From positions 1 to 64,000 of the forward strand of contig JAHDYR010000031.1 in assembly GCA_019828565.1 (NCBI GenBank): 64,000 nucleotides of DNA. Reading direction: 5' to 3'. Below are positions 46,827 to 57,880 of this stretch, in pieces. The stretch is from Carpediemonas membranifera (lineage: Eukaryota; Fornicata). Every line of letters starts with the position of its first letter. The first letter of the stretch is position 1. The notes beneath the pieces were generated by a model. That model worked only from the letters and a program-made list of their open reading frames with translations, was not told where the DNA came from and searched no databases. The translations under genes and the position numbers were made by a program.

Positions 46827-48815
46827 TCACTCCCGCAGCATCGACCACACCTCACCGAACGACGGCCGGTCGCCGGGCTCCTGTGCCCAGCACCGCTCCA
46901 TGGCGGCCCGGTACACCGCGGGCATGCCCGGGGGGATGGGGGGCCGCGCGCCAGACAGCAGTGCCTGGGCGAACTCCGGGATGGTGGGGAAGACGCGGCC
47001 CCAGGGCTGCCCGGCCACGGTGACCTCCATCATGACCATGGCGAGGGAGTATACGTCACTCTTCTCGTCGACCCACTCGAACCGGAAGCGCTCAGGGGCC
47101 GCCCAATATACCGTCATGTCGGACGCCACCGTCGTCGTCCGGACGAGGGAGCTGACCTTGCTCCCGAAGTCCGTGATCTTGTCACGGCCGTCGATCATCA
47201 GCACGTTGTCGCCCTTCAGATCGCGGTGCACGATCCCCCGGCTCGTGATGAACTCCATGCCCGCGGCGATATCCCGAATGATCCGGGCCCGAGCTGCGCG
47301 CTGGTCAGGCCGGTCGTGCTGACCCGTGTCACCGCACAGGGCGTGTGCAGGAACTCCCCGCGGTGCACCGAGCCCCCGGCCCAGCCCCAATGACCGGGCC
47401 TAGCGTCACCAGAGCATGATCGATCTCTCTCGCCCGGAACGGCTCAGCCGCACACCCGATGCTGGGCGACGTTCCCGCGGTTCCTCGCAGGTCGACCAGG
47501 GCAGCTGTGGACGTGGGCGGGGCCAGCGGGGCCGTCGACAGGGATGGGGCACTGATCAGCGGCATTGTCTTGGAGAGGCCGTCCGCGGCGTGCGTTCGCC
47601 GTGTCTGCTTCGGGTTCCTGACGATGCGGAGGATCTCTATGTGCCCCATTCGCTTCGCGACGTCCTTAGGGGACTTGCAGTCGTTGTTCTTCATGGTAAA
47701 ATCGGCCCCGGCGAGCAGCAGGGCCAACACAACGTCGGGGTCATGCCCCCTCTCTGTAGCCGCGAGCATGGCGGTGGTCCCACCGCACCCCCGGCCATCG
47801 ACCTTGCAGCCCCGGTCGACGAGGAGGCGCACCACCGCCGTAAACCCGCCCCTTGCAGCTAGTACGAGCGGTGTGTTGCCATGGACGTCCGCCGCCTCGA
47901 TGTCAGCACCGGCCATGAGCAGCTCCTCGGCGACGTCCGTCATGCCCTGCTACGCCGCAGAGGACAGCGGCGTCGTGCGGTCGGACCGCCGGTTGGGGTC
48001 GGCACCGGCGGCGATCAGGGAGAGTGCGGCGGTCTGCTGTCGCGTGCGGCAGGCCCACGCCAGGGCCGGGACGTTGTCAGGGCCGGGCGTGTCGAGCGCC
48101 ACTCCGGGCTGGTGGAGGATGAGCCCGAGGATATCCTGGCGACCACTGGTGACGGCAAGCAGGAGCGGCGTCCTATGGTCCGCCCGGGCGGCGTTGACAT
48201 CGGCGCCACGGGTCAGCAACCCTACGACAGTGTCAGTCATGCCAGACTCGACAGCGGTGTGTAGAGGGCCCTGCGCAGCCCCCTTGCCGACCTGCACCTC
48301 AGCACCGGCCTCCATGAGCATGGCCGCGAGGGCTGCGTGGCCATGGCGGATAGCGTAGGTCAGGCACGTGTTGCAGTGGGCATCGATGGCCTCCAGGTCC
48401 ACCCTACCCGTGTCAAGGCACAGCCTGGTGCATGCAACGTCGCCCCGTATGCAGCAGACCATCGTCGGGGTGACACGCTGCCAGTCTGGGGCGCGGATGT
48501 CCGCTCCACGCTCGATCAGCATCGCGAGAACGCTGACGCTCCCGTTAGCCGCTGCATAGTGTGCGCTGGTGTTCCCGTTCTCTCCCTGGCTGTTGACATA
48601 ATCCTCGGTGGCGCCGGGACAGACCAGGACAGACCCCACCAGGGCTGCGTCGTCCGAGCGGGCCGACACCAGCAGCGGCGTCCCTCCGTCCTTCCCCCTG
48701 GCTGTTACAGCAGCTCCCGCGGCTATGAGGATGTCTGCCATGGCGCTGTTGCGGGCCTTGGACGCGATCAGGAGGGGATGTCGCTGTCATCAGCCTGCAC
48801 CTCGTTGTCGTCCAT
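46827..48815 (-). pseudogene. Ankyrin-repeat protein kinase, decayed
   Basis: The ATG at 48815 starts a frame that slips by one base after DDSDIP (near 48780). About ten ankyrin repeats follow (for example NGNTSAHYAAANGSVSVLAMLIERGADI), interrupted by an in-frame TAG at 47950-47952 where a Tyr or similar is expected, and then more repeats to ~47600. The kinase part begins at LVTLGPVIGAG, but most of the N-lobe is missing: text jumps across frames within ~100 nt to RIIRDIAAGMEF, HRDLKGDNVL, ITDFGS and YWAAPERF. The VAIK Lys is absent. So at least two frame changes, one stop and one deletion. Ankyrin kinases are large families in Giardia and relatives. The C-lobe looks TKL-like. Confidence 0.75.
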
Positions 48816-49003
48816 ACGATTGGGATCAACCTCTCCTGACCGTATCAGGCGTATGGCGGTGGGCTCATCGCCACTGAGTATGGATTTGATGAGTAAGCTT
48901 GTTGTATTCGTTGTTTGTGGCATATAGGTGCTTTTCATGCAGAGTGCCCGTTGATGGACGAGATGATGAGACGAGCACTACTATCCTGCCCATCAGGGCT
49001 TTA
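48816..49003. other. Short intergenic region
   Basis: Nothing recognised apart from likely promoter sequence of the ankyrin-kinase and the 3' end of glycogen synthase (TAATAAA overlapping its stop). Confidence 0.4.
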
Positions 49004-50921
49004 TTACATCCGCTTGGCCACGTTCGCCAGGGCCAACTCGTGGGCCTCGAGGTACTTCTCCCCCACGACGTCCCAGCCGACGTTGAGGCTCGCCCGCTCC
49101 GTCTTGGACCGCAGCTCGACCCTTTCGCGGCGGGACAGCTGCGTGTACTGGAAGAGGGTGTTGGCGATGCGCTGCACCGTCTGGTCTGCGGGGATGTACT
49201 CCCGGTCGACCACGTTCACACCAGTCCGGGTCGTCCGCCAGAAGTTCTCGTCCGCCGGGGTCGGCCGCTCTGCCTGCAGCCGCTCCTCAAGCCCCTCGAT
49301 GAACCGGCCGAAGCCGGAGACGTTGCTGGTGATGGAGACGACGCCCGCCTGCATGCACTCCGCGGGGGTGTAGCCGAACGGCTCGTAGTACGACGGGAAG
49401 CAGCCGACGTGGCAGCCGCGGACGAAGTCGGTGTAGTCCATCTTGAAGAGGGGCGACGCGCTCGACACGAACTCGGGGTGGAAGATGACCTTGACCCGGT
49501 CGCCGAACGAGTTGAACAGCCCCAGCTCCCGGATCTTGCACAGGATCGCGTCGTTCGAGTCGTCCACCAGCTGGTGCGTCACGACAGGCGGGAACTCGGA
49601 CCGCTGCATCTGGGCCGCAAGTCGCCGCAGTTTAACGCCTTCCTTGGGGCTGATGAAGGCGCTGGTGTCGACCTCCCGGCCGCGGGTCATGGCCTCAGCG
49701 ATCTGCTGGGACACGCTCTTTCCGATGTCCTCTGCCGTCTCCAGTATCTCCTGCTGCACCGACATCCCGCGGAGGGTGTCAACGTGGTAGTTTCTGGTCT
49801 TGGCCGGGAAGATGAGGAAGAAGAACACCGTTACGTCGCTGCCCTCCTGGATGAGGCGGCGGTTGAGCGCGGCGAGGGCCTCGAGGGTGACGTCGATGCC
49901 CTTGTTGATGAACTCGTACCGGCCGGCGCTGAACATGTACACGACCTTGTCCGGGTCGACGTCCTTGAGGGCCCCCGAGAAGTGGCCCTGGATGAACTTG
50001 GTGATGTTGGTCTTGCTCTGCTGGTGCTCGAGCTGAAGGTGGTGCAGCAGGCTGAGGTTCGTGGGCGGCAGGCCGTTGAGCGTGACCACGTCCGGCTTAC
50101 GCCCCAGGATGTGCTGGGCCTCGGTCGCCGTCACCTCGGACACGGTCGTAAACACGTCACACTCCCGGGCCGCGCTCTTCTCGACGGCGTGCTCCGTCCA
50201 GCAACCCCGGTTGCCGGCCTCTCGGTCGGCGTCGACGTACTGGATGGCGCGGTAGAAGTCCTGGTTGCCGGCACACAGGTAGCGGCCGACGACCGTGGCG
50301 TGAGTGGTGAAGCATGTGGCGTATGGCGGGCTGTACTTGGCGGGGTCGAGGCTGTGTGAGGCGCTGGGTGGGGGGTGCTTACCGCGTGTTCTCTTTGAGC
50401 AGCAGCAGGCCGACTGCGCTGAGCCACTCGTGGAAGTGAACGACGATGTCGGGGGTGTTGGTGGGGGTGAAAACCTCCCGCCGGACGTAGTCCAGGAACT
50501 CGGCGACCATGCAGCCGAACACAAAGGCATCCCACTGGAAGGCGTTGTGGTCCTTGAACTCGCCGAACCCCACGTTGAACCGCTCCCGCAGGATACGCCG
50601 GTACCGGTCAATAGTCGGGGTGAACGCCGCTGGGTACATCAGGTCGAACAGCACCACGCGGGGGTTGCCCTCCACCAGCCAGCGGCCGTAGTGGATGGCC
50701 ACACCACGCTCGCTCTGCATCTTCTCGATGGCTGGGCCGAGTTGGGAGTACGGAAGGTCCTCAAATTCGAAGGCGGCGTCCTTGGGGATGTATGGGCCAA
50801 GAAGAACCATATTGTCGCCGTAATTTTCCACGAAGAACGGTGTTTTCGACTTCAAAACGGTGTAGATACCTCCAACCTTGTGTGCTACCTCCAAGCTTAC
50901 GTCAAATAGAATGGGGCTCAT
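49004..50921 (-). CDS. Glycogen synthase, GT3 family (31-nt intron)
   Basis: Exon 1 (50921-50383) and exon 2 (50351-49004) join in phase 2 to give 628 residues. It opens FDVSLEVAHKVGGIYTVL, the donor-side KVGGIYT motif of animal/fungal glycogen synthases. It carries the HFHEW loop (exon 1), FTTHATVVGRYLCAG right after the splice, an ECDVFTTVSEVTATEA segment, and the C-terminal FPSYYEPFGYTPAECM with the catalytic Glu pair. Length is slightly below fungal and mammalian enzymes because the regulated phosphorylated tails are missing. It transfers glucose from UDP-glucose to glycogen. The GPI gene 4 kb away is metabolically related but not co-regulated in any way I can see. Confidence 0.93.
50352..50382 (-). 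other. 31-nt intron of glycogen synthase
   Basis: Begins GTAAGC and ends CTCACACAG, with the branch-like CTCAC directly before the acceptor. Removing it joins ENTR to LDPAKYSPPYATC in frame, where homologues are continuous. A 19-nt alternative ending at the earlier CCCAG also keeps frame but fits less well. Confidence 0.85.
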
Positions 50922-51350
50922 TTTGTCTTGTCTCGTTGATTTGTGAGGCGAATTATCGCCGCCTCATCTCGCAATCAAGGTGTCCCAGGAAGGGAACAGC
51001 GCCCCTTAGAGCCCTTATTATGCAGACCGGAGTCCAGTCTACCCTTGGACCCGGGTGAGCCGGGTTGACTGGTCCTCACTGGTCAACAGCCGGATCACGG
51101 GATCTTGGCGCCAGGTCGACTCGTACTGAAGGGCCAGAGGCATGGTGCCTGCATGGTAAGTTCCAGGAGACCGATGACCGAAGACTGTGGACGATAGAGT
51201 GTGCCCGGGACGGGCTCGTTGGATACTCTGAAGCAAGCCCCGCAGTAGCACCAAGCATGCCTTGGTCTCCCTGCCACCCTGGCCATGCGGACCACCTGAC
51301 TTCATTTGAGTCGATCGAGAACACAACGCCTCAGAGGACTTTTGTTGGAA
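50922..51350. other. Divergent intergenic region
   Basis: 429 bp between the starts of glycogen synthase and V-ATPase C. No ORF with an ATG and sensible content. It should hold both promoters; no TATA-like box stands out. Confidence 0.45.
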
Positions 51351-52442
51351 ATGAAAGCGGAGCAGCAAGCGCTCGTTTTCGTCTGCATACCAGAATCGTA
51401 CCCAGAATCATCAGTAACAGACTTTATTGGGGCGATTAAGAGCTCAGCCTCTGCGTTTCCCTTCACATACCCCTATCTGCCCGTTGGAACGATAGATAAC
51501 CTCATGAGCGTGAGTGAAATGCTTCAGACAGCGTTAGTCGCATCAGAGAATACTGTCAGCAATGTCCTTCAGGCCGTGATCGATGTGAACGACTCGATGG
51601 GCAAGAAGACTACTTCATATGTCGCAGACAAGGCAAAATACGTGCTGCTCAACTTCGACTGGGATGAGGCGAAGTTCCCGTCGCGTTACACCATGACCCA
51701 CATTGTCGAGATGATCTCGAGCCGGCTGCAGACCGTCGACGACGACTGTGCTGGGGTCATGCGGCGCTACACCGACGCCCAGCACGACCTAGAAGCCCTC
51801 ATCAAGGAGAGCACGGGGTCACTGCAGGTTCAGGCCGTCGACGAGGTTGTCGGGCCCGAACACGTTGTGTCGACTGAGTGGATGACGACGCGTGTGGTCG
51901 CCGTGCCGAGGGGGCTGGTGTCCGAGTGGAAGAAGACGTATGAGACGATGGCGGAGTACGTCGTGCCCCGGTCGGACCTGTGCCTGGCCAAGGACAAGGA
52001 GTACGAGCTCCACCGGGTCGTCCTCTTCACAAAGTCCGTCGACGACTTCACTAAGGCAGCGAGGGACGCGAAGATGATCGTCCGCAACTGGACGCCGGAT
52101 TATGTCTCTGCGAATGGCAGCATAGCAGAGCGCATTGTCGACGCCACCGAGGCTGCCGCGCTGGTGAAGCATGAGGGCCTGGAACTCGCCCCCGGTTGGC
52201 TCGAGGAGGCTGTTTCTGCGGCCGCACATCTCACGGCAGTGGCTTCTTTCGTGGAGGGCGTCCTGCGTCACGGGACCCCGCCACAGTTCAGAGGCGTCGT
52301 GGCGGTGGGGCCTCGGAAGAAACTCGCCACAGTACTCCGGGCCGCGGAGAAGATGTTTGGAGATAAGAAGAGCGGTGTGTACGACGACACGAAGGCCCTG
52401 GACGGGTTGCTGTCGTTCGCTGAGGCGCACCACGTTTTGTAG
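51351..52442 (+). CDS. V-type proton ATPase subunit C
   Basis: 363 residues from the ATG at 51351 (an upstream in-frame extension is non-ATG). The C-terminal half carries the family pattern: EWMTTRVVAVPRGLVSEWK, KTYETMAEYVVPRSDLCLAKDKEYELHRV (split in text), FTKSVDDFTKAARDAKMIVRNW. The subunit bridges the stator stalks and the V1 head, and controls assembly of the vacuolar/endosomal proton pump on the cytosolic side. Length is close to the yeast and animal proteins (about 380-390). The stop is followed after 4 nt by ATAAAC, a likely poly(A) signal. The converging DDI1 gene ends only 27 bp away. Confidence 0.93.
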   Translation: MKAEQQALVFVCIPESYPESSVTDFIGAIKSSASAFPFTYPYLPVGTIDNLMSVSEMLQTALVASENTVSNVLQAVIDVNDSMGKKTTSYVADKAKYVLLNFDWDEAKFPSRYTMTHIVEMISSRLQTVDDDCAGVMRRYTDAQHDLEALIKESTGSLQVQAVDEVVGPEHVVSTEWMTTRVVAVPRGLVSEWKKTYETMAEYVVPRSDLCLAKDKEYELHRVVLFTKSVDDFTKAARDAKMIVRNWTPDYVSANGSIAERIVDATEAAALVKHEGLELAPGWLEEAVSAAAHLTAVASFVEGVLRHGTPPQFRGVVAVGPRKKLATVLRAAEKMFGDKKSGVYDDTKALDGLLSFAEAHHVL

Positions 52443-52469
52443 ACATAAACAGGAAAGTTACACCATTTA

Positions 52470-53432
52470 TCACTCAGACAGCAACTGGGTCAGCGCCCTG
52501 TCCAGATCGCCCTGCGCGGACACCAGCGCGCTCCTCGCCCTACCCGCATCGAATCCCATGGCCACGAGCTGCCCGACCTTGCCCTCAAGCACCGCCATCG
52601 CCAGCGCCTGTTGCTGGGGCGGGGGGCGCTGTGTCTCGCCGGGCATCTGGGAGAACACGGCGGCGTGCTTGGGCCTCTTGTCCTCGGGCAGCTGCTGCTC
52701 CTCCAGGAATGGGATGGTGTACTCCTCACGGCCGCTCGAGAGGGTGAGTGACCTGGCCCCGAGGTCAACCCTAGCTCGGTGGCGCCGCAGGAAGTCCAGC
52801 CCGAGTATGATCTCGGTGTCCATGCCGTCGGTGCCCTCGGGCAGCACTGAAAACGAGGAGGGGTAGAATCCGTCGCCGATTTTGATTGGCGTGCTCATGA
52901 TCCGGCCCGGTGTCTCGGCCTGCCCCACCCCGATCAGTCTGCCCTTGAGCCGGGGGTCGATTAAATGGTCAATGCTTGCCCGCCTTGCCAGGGAATTGCT
53001 CATGATACTCTGCTGGGCACCTGTGTCGACGAAGCCAAGACACTGGACGCCGTTGACGAACACGGGGACGTACAGCATGCAGACCTGGATGAAGCTCTCG
53101 GGGTGCTCCTCCAGGGCATTAGTTAGAGCCTCGTCCAGCACCCGCTGCTGCCGGGCCTGCCTCGCCCGATCCGTCTGCCGGTGTTGTGTGGTGGATGCAA
53201 TAAGCCTGTTCGTGTTGATCATGGAGATGGAGACCTCGTCGTTTCCTGGATCAATGCTGCTGAGCACCGCATCGTCTGTAATAGCGGCCCCTTGGCGGTG
53301 GAGGAAGATGCTGGCGACGCCCTGAGCCCCTGTCTCCTCCACGATCAACGCTTTCAAGTCTCTGATCGTTAAATCGTCTGGTATGTCGAATTCGAGCGCG
53401 TCACCAATGGCAACGTTCACTGCGACGCGCAT
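52470..53432 (-). CDS. DDI1-like proteasome shuttle with retroviral-type protease fold
   Basis: 320 residues from the ATG at 53432. Residues 1-75 form a ubiquitin-like domain (LTIRDLKALIVEETG). The central retropepsin-like domain has the catalytic FVDTGAQQS (D136), a conserved GVGQAETPGRI segment and ILGLDFLRRHRARVDL. The last ~40 residues are a UBA domain (VGQLVAMGFDAGRARSAL). UBL, protease and UBA in this order define DDI1/DDI2, which carries ubiquitylated substrates to the proteasome and can cleave them. The active-site Asp is present, so it is probably active. Its stop overlaps TGATAAATGG. Confidence 0.93.
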   Translation of the reverse strand: MRVAVNVAIGDALEFDIPDDLTIRDLKALIVEETGAQGVASIFLHRQGAAITDDAVLSSIDPGNDEVSISMINTNRLIASTTQHRQTDRARQARQQRVLDEALTNALEEHPESFIQVCMLYVPVFVNGVQCLGFVDTGAQQSIMSNSLARRASIDHLIDPRLKGRLIGVGQAETPGRIMSTPIKIGDGFYPSSFSVLPEGTDGMDTEIILGLDFLRRHRARVDLGARSLTLSSGREEYTIPFLEEQQLPEDKRPKHAAVFSQMPGETQRPPPQQQALAMAVLEGKVGQLVAMGFDAGRARSALVSAQGDLDRALTQLLSE

Positions 53433-53645
53433 CGTCTGTTGTTGCTTGTCACGAACTGCGATCAAGACTTGCCACAACGCATGCCCAATCTGTCGCTACA
53501 AGAATGTGGACGAGCCAAGTAACGCGCCTACTTTTCTTCCCATGCTCGTTGGTGCGATCTATGCCCTGCTGTCCAAACCTCGAGTGTCGCCGTACAAACA
53601 CGGATAACGGTACTTTATGGCGCTGCCAATCCCACTCTACTCCCC

Positions 53646-54851
53646 TCAGGAGCAGGCCAGGGTGTCCTCTATTGCCCCAACACGTGACTCGAGAACCCGC
53701 AGCATCCCGACCATGCCCTTCACCCCCTTCTCCAGGGCCGTGATGGACTGAGACAGCTGGTCGGGGAGGGTCTCCTGGGACTTCACAGCAACCCTGACGA
53801 CCCCGTCGCGGATCTCCATGGGCGGGACAGCCACACTCATGTCCTCTGCGTCCGCTACAGGTGAGGGGGGCTCTTCCTCCACCGGCCGGTACCGGAACTG
53901 CCACAGGGCCAGCTGGCCGGTCACATCGCCCGTCGCTAGCATGTCACCCGGCCCGAACTGCAACGCCGTGAGGGCGTCCGGGGTTTGGACCCGGAGATCG
54001 ACTGAAAGGTGGTTGTTGGCGAATGACACGAACCGAATGGTGTCACTGCAGGCCACGGTCATGAACACGCCGGACTCATGCCACTGGATACGTCCCACGG
54101 GTCCTGGTAGGGTCAGACTGTCCTTGAGGAGGCAGTTGCGGGTGTCGTACACCAGCACCTCGGCCCCGACTCCGGCTGCGATGAAAAGGCCGCTCGGACT
54201 CAGGTCAAAGTACTTGCAGTCGCCCTTGGCCCGGGCAAATGAGTGGAGGAGCCTGCCCGATGCGAGCTCCCATATCCGGAAGAGGCCCTCGTCCCCGACA
54301 CTGTAGACGAGCTTGCCGTCGGGCGAGAACTTCACGCAGCGCACCCAGTTTGAGTGTCCCTTGAACGACGTTACGAACGTCACAGTGGCGATAGCCTCGT
54401 CTGCATGGGACAGGCGGTACAGCTTGATGGTCTTGTCGTCGGAGCACGACAGGAAGTCTGTCCCATTCGATGCCATCTCAATGTGATTGATGCGAGCACT
54501 GTGGATCTTGAACCAGGCGCTCTTCCCAAGGATCGACGGCCGCCAGACCCGAACGGTGCAGTCCTCGCCGACGGACAGCGCGACGTCACACGCACTGGAG
54601 AACGCAACTGAGGTGATCTTCTTGCTGTGGCCGCGAAAGCGGAGATGCTTGAATGACGGAGAACCTTGCAACGTGCGCTCCCAGATCTTCAGTATTGAGC
54701 CTTCGCCGAGAACAACGTACTTCCCAGTCGAACTCCAGCAGCAATCGGTGATTGCAGAATGCTTCCCTGTTGGCTTCAATCCTATCGCTAGGCCAAATGA
54801 GGACACGCTGCTAGTAATTCTGTCATCCTTCCTCAGTTTGAAGTGATCCAT
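53646..54851 (-). CDS. POC1-like centriolar WD40 protein
   Basis: 401 residues from the ATG at 54851. Seven WD40-type repeats are visible (for example FRGHSKKITSVAFS, HSARINHIEMASNG, FKGHSNWVRCVKFSPDG, GDEGLFRIWELASGRL). After a Pro/Glu linker, the C-terminal ~45 residues form a coiled coil (SQSITALEKGVKGMVGMLRVLESRV). This seven-bladed propeller plus short C-terminal coil is the layout of POC1, which stabilises centriole and basal-body triplets, so the organism should build flagella. A generic WD40 protein cannot be excluded. Divergently placed with GPI, 330 bp apart. Confidence 0.8.
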   Translation of the reverse strand: MDHFKLRKDDRITSSVSSFGLAIGLKPTGKHSAITDCCWSSTGKYVVLGEGSILKIWERTLQGSPSFKHLRFRGHSKKITSVAFSSACDVALSVGEDCTVRVWRPSILGKSAWFKIHSARINHIEMASNGTDFLSCSDDKTIKLYRLSHADEAIATVTFVTSFKGHSNWVRCVKFSPDGKLVYSVGDEGLFRIWELASGRLLHSFARAKGDCKYFDLSPSGLFIAAGVGAEVLVYDTRNCLLKDSLTLPGPVGRIQWHESGVFMTVACSDTIRFVSFANNHLSVDLRVQTPDALTALQFGPGDMLATGDVTGQLALWQFRYRPVEEEPPSPVADAEDMSVAVPPMEIRDGVVRVAVKSQETLPDQLSQSITALEKGVKGMVGMLRVLESRVGAIEDTLACS

Positions 54852-55180
54852 GGCACCAGCAGTGGGATCGTTCTGAGAATTCCGTCTTTGCTGGCAGGAA
54901 TTGACGAGTTCAAACGACACCCCGTGTACGCGGGGGATCGGGCTGGGTACGATCTGGCAACAGCCCGACTCTGCCAGCGACGCATTTTCTCAGATACCGC
55001 CATCCAATCCATTCCCCATGGGGACGTCAATCTCACACGGGAGACAGGGCCCACTAGTCATGCAGCTAGGCCGCCTGGTCCTGTGATTTCAGCAACATGG
55101 CATGGCATTTGACCGTGTTGATGCTGACAAGATCGTGTGAAAATCACCCTTGTCTCATCTCCACTTGTGTTCTTCGACAA
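54852..55180. other. Divergent promoter region POC1 / GPI
   Basis: 330 bp without a credible ORF. Nothing conserved recognised. Confidence 0.45.
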
Positions 55181-56820
55181 ATGAAGGTAAGAAAGCCCCC
55201 GTTGTTGCCTTACTGCAGTTGTTTGACCCTAAATCCGAATTCGAGCTCTCCCTCGACGGCTTCGAGACCGTCACCGATGAGCTGCTCGAATCCCAGGCGA
55301 CGGCGTTTCTCGCCAAGAGTGCTCTGGCTATGGTTGAGAAGATAGAGGCCGGCGAGGTTGTTAACACAACTGTGCACCCCACAGAGAGCGAAGACCGCGC
55401 CGTGGACCACTACAACCACCGCATGGAGGCCTCGCCCGTGGCCGGCAAGTCCCTCGCCGACTCGATCGCGCAGTGGAACACCATCAAGACGGAGATCGAC
55501 GCAATTCTCGACGGCAAGACCACCACGCCCGAGGGCAAGCGCTACACGGACGTCATCTTCAACGGGCTCGGCGGCTCCTTCCTCGGCCCTCTCATGCTCG
55601 TCATCTCGCAGTACGGCGACGAATTCAACTTCGAGTCCGGCCTGCCCGTCCGCATCCACTTCATGAGCAACACTGATCCCGATTCATACCACCTACTCTT
55701 CAACAAGCTCGACGTCGCCACCACCGTCATGGTCTCCATGTCGAAGTCCGGCAGCACCGCCGAGACCAAGGGCGCCACGGACGCCTGGACTGCCCTGGTG
55801 GCGTCCAAGGGCCTCGAGCTCGGCCCCCACAGCATAGCCGTGACGACGCCCGGCTCGATGCTCGACAAGTTCGCCCAGGAGCACAAGTTCCTCGGCATCT
55901 ACTACATGGCCACCGAGACGGGCGGCCGCACGTCCATCGGCACCGCCATCGGCATGGTCCCCGCTGCCTTTGCCCGCATCGACTTCGCGGACTTCCTGCG
56001 AGGACAGGGGCACATGGACGCGATGACGCGGCGCCCAGAGGTCAAGCAGAACCCCGCCATGCTTCTTGCCGTCGCCATCCACCAGATGACGCTCATGCAG
56101 GGCAGCAAGAACATGATTGTCCTCTGCTACAGCGACTTCCTGAAGGAGTTCGCCCACTACCTGCAGCAGCTGTACATGGAGTCCCTCGGTAAGAACTACC
56201 ACGCCGACGGCACGCCCGCTGTGGAGGGCCAGACCGTCTTTGGCGGCGTCGGCACCGGCGAGCAGCACGCCTTCATGCAGCAGGTCCAGAAGGGCCTCCG
56301 CGACTGCTTCGTCCGCTTCGTGCACTTCGCCAAGCGCTCAGGCGACCTCGACAACGCCAAGGCAGGCTCTGTCGGCCGCCAACTCCTGGCATTCGTCAAG
56401 GGCACCGAGGCCGCGCTGCACCAGAACGGCAAGGAGTTCATTACGTGTACGTACGACGAGCCCACGCCCTTCAACATCGGCATGATGGTCGCCCTCGAGG
56501 AGCGCGTCGTCACCTTCCTCGCCTGCTTCAAGGGTATCAACGCCTACGACCAGCCCGGCGTCCAGGACGGCAAGCTCGCCGCCGACGCCATGAACGCGTT
56601 CAGCAAGGACTCCGAGGCTTTCGTCGCGAAGGCCGGCTTCAAGGGCACCGCTGACGACTTTGTCACCGCGCAGGGTAAGGCCGTCTCCTTCGAGACCCGT
56701 CTGATGGCCGAGGCCTTCTTGTCTGATCTCACCAAGAACCCCGCTTCCTACAAGGCCCTAGCTGGGTGCAGGGCCAGCCGCCAGTTCGATGGCGAGTTTG
56801 CTTATGATATTACCGTGTAG
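55181..56820 (+). CDS. Glucose-6-phosphate isomerase (two-codon first exon, 32-nt intron)
   Basis: The open frame from 55219 has no ATG of its own at the right place. ATGAAG at 55181-55186 is followed by GTAAGA and a CTTACTGCAG acceptor, so exon 1 is just Met-Lys and exon 2 starts LFDPKSEFELSLDG; total 535 residues. It interconverts glucose-6-P and fructose-6-P. Visible motifs: FNGLGGSFLGP, the phosphate loop SMSKSGSTAET, GGRTSIGTAIGM and VFGGVGTGEQHAFMQQVQKG with the catalytic His. This signature matches the plastid/chlamydial-type GPI also seen in Giardia rather than the animal type (family knowledge plus inference). Stop followed by CCATAAAC. Confidence 0.92.
55187..55218 (+). other. 32-nt intron of the isomerase gene
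   Basis: GTAAGA at the donor; CTTACTGCAG at the acceptor, combining branch-like CTTAC with the AG. Phase 0. Confidence 0.88.
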
Positions 56821-57880
56821 AGCCATAAACGTTCGTGATCGATCCTGATTGGATTCATCAGTCGCTGGATTTCGCGATACGATCGACCACTGCCATCCGC
56901 GATCGCGGTGCGCCGCAGACTTAGTGGCAGCCTGAGGCCATCAGGGTGAGATATACGCAAAATACGAAAGTGATTTTGAGATCTTGACTATTCATGACCA
57001 AATAGATTTGGAACGTGGACCCACGACAATAGACATCAGGACAGCTGAAATGCTTGCTTGGTACCTTTCTAATGGCGACAGAGACGAGTTCATGAAGACT
57101 GAATCTGGATATCCATCGTCTGCTCCATTGCACGGCGATCACACGGACATTTTCAACCTTCGCCTGTACTACCGGAACTCCAGCTCATTAGAAGAGCCAT
57201 CCGATACCTAGATGCGTTCATATACACATTCCTTTGCCTCTAAGGCTGTCTCATGGAACATCACTTCGCATCTCTCCCATGACGGATGACGGCAATCGGG
57301 GAATCCACCCAATGCTGCCCTCTGTAACATAAAACACACAATAGACAGTGGAATGATGCACATGAGCTGGATTTGGCTCGTTGCAGCTCTGTCTTCCAGC
57401 TTTCTGCCTCTTCCCACTGGCCACACTGGCATAGTAGGGCAGGGAGGCCTAAACGCGCTATCTAGAGGATAACTCCCCATACTGCCGCAACTTCAGGTCA
57501 TCATCCTCCTTGGTTGGACTCTGATCAATGCGGTCAGTCACGAAAGCATCTTACATGTACCCTACGGGCTGCAGCCTCCATAAATCGATCATCGTCAGGT
57601 GGCAGCATAAAGTTAGAAAACTAGGTCTCCTCTGGTGAGCTTGCTTCGTGCTCGATGTTAAGTGGCGCTAGGGAGCGCAGCTGGCAGGTTCCGGCGTGGG
57701 TCGGAAGCAGCCGACCAGTTTTTGTTTAGGCTATGTATCCGTCCAAATTCGACACAATAGTGTCGAGACGTCAGTGCTCATGAACGAGGCCGTGGCCGCG
57801 CGAGTCTACCACGCCCGGCGGACAACAACCCAGGCGGCGCAAGCCGTCGATATTTGCGGACGTGAGAACTTCACGGACAG
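56821..57880. other. Gene-poor stretch
   Basis: A reading frame without ATG start from ~56937 to 57211 reads like protein (TTIDIRTAEMLAWYLSNG) and may be an exon or gene relic. A minus-strand ATG frame 57480-57208 (90 residues) has no recognisable content. A short hairpin (GGTCGG/CCGACC with six-base loop, ~57691-57708) is followed by TTTTTG. No firm gene. Confidence 0.35.

Noticed and set aside
48899-50359. 486-residue plus-strand ORF over the glycogen synthase gene
   Set aside because: Antisense to clear GT3 motifs; composition (Leu/Val/Asp/Arg) is that of a reverse-complement shadow.
52470-53432. Retroviral protease of a retrotransposon
   Set aside because: The DTG protease is flanked by a UBL and a UBA domain in one ORF among host genes, which defines DDI1 rather than a retroelement.
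57655-57725. SRP RNA-like signature (CAGG ... GGAAGCAG) followed by a T-run
   Set aside because: The bases can also form a simple GGTCGG/CCGACC hairpin, the T-run follows at once leaving no 3' strand for helix 5, and no Alu-domain is visible.
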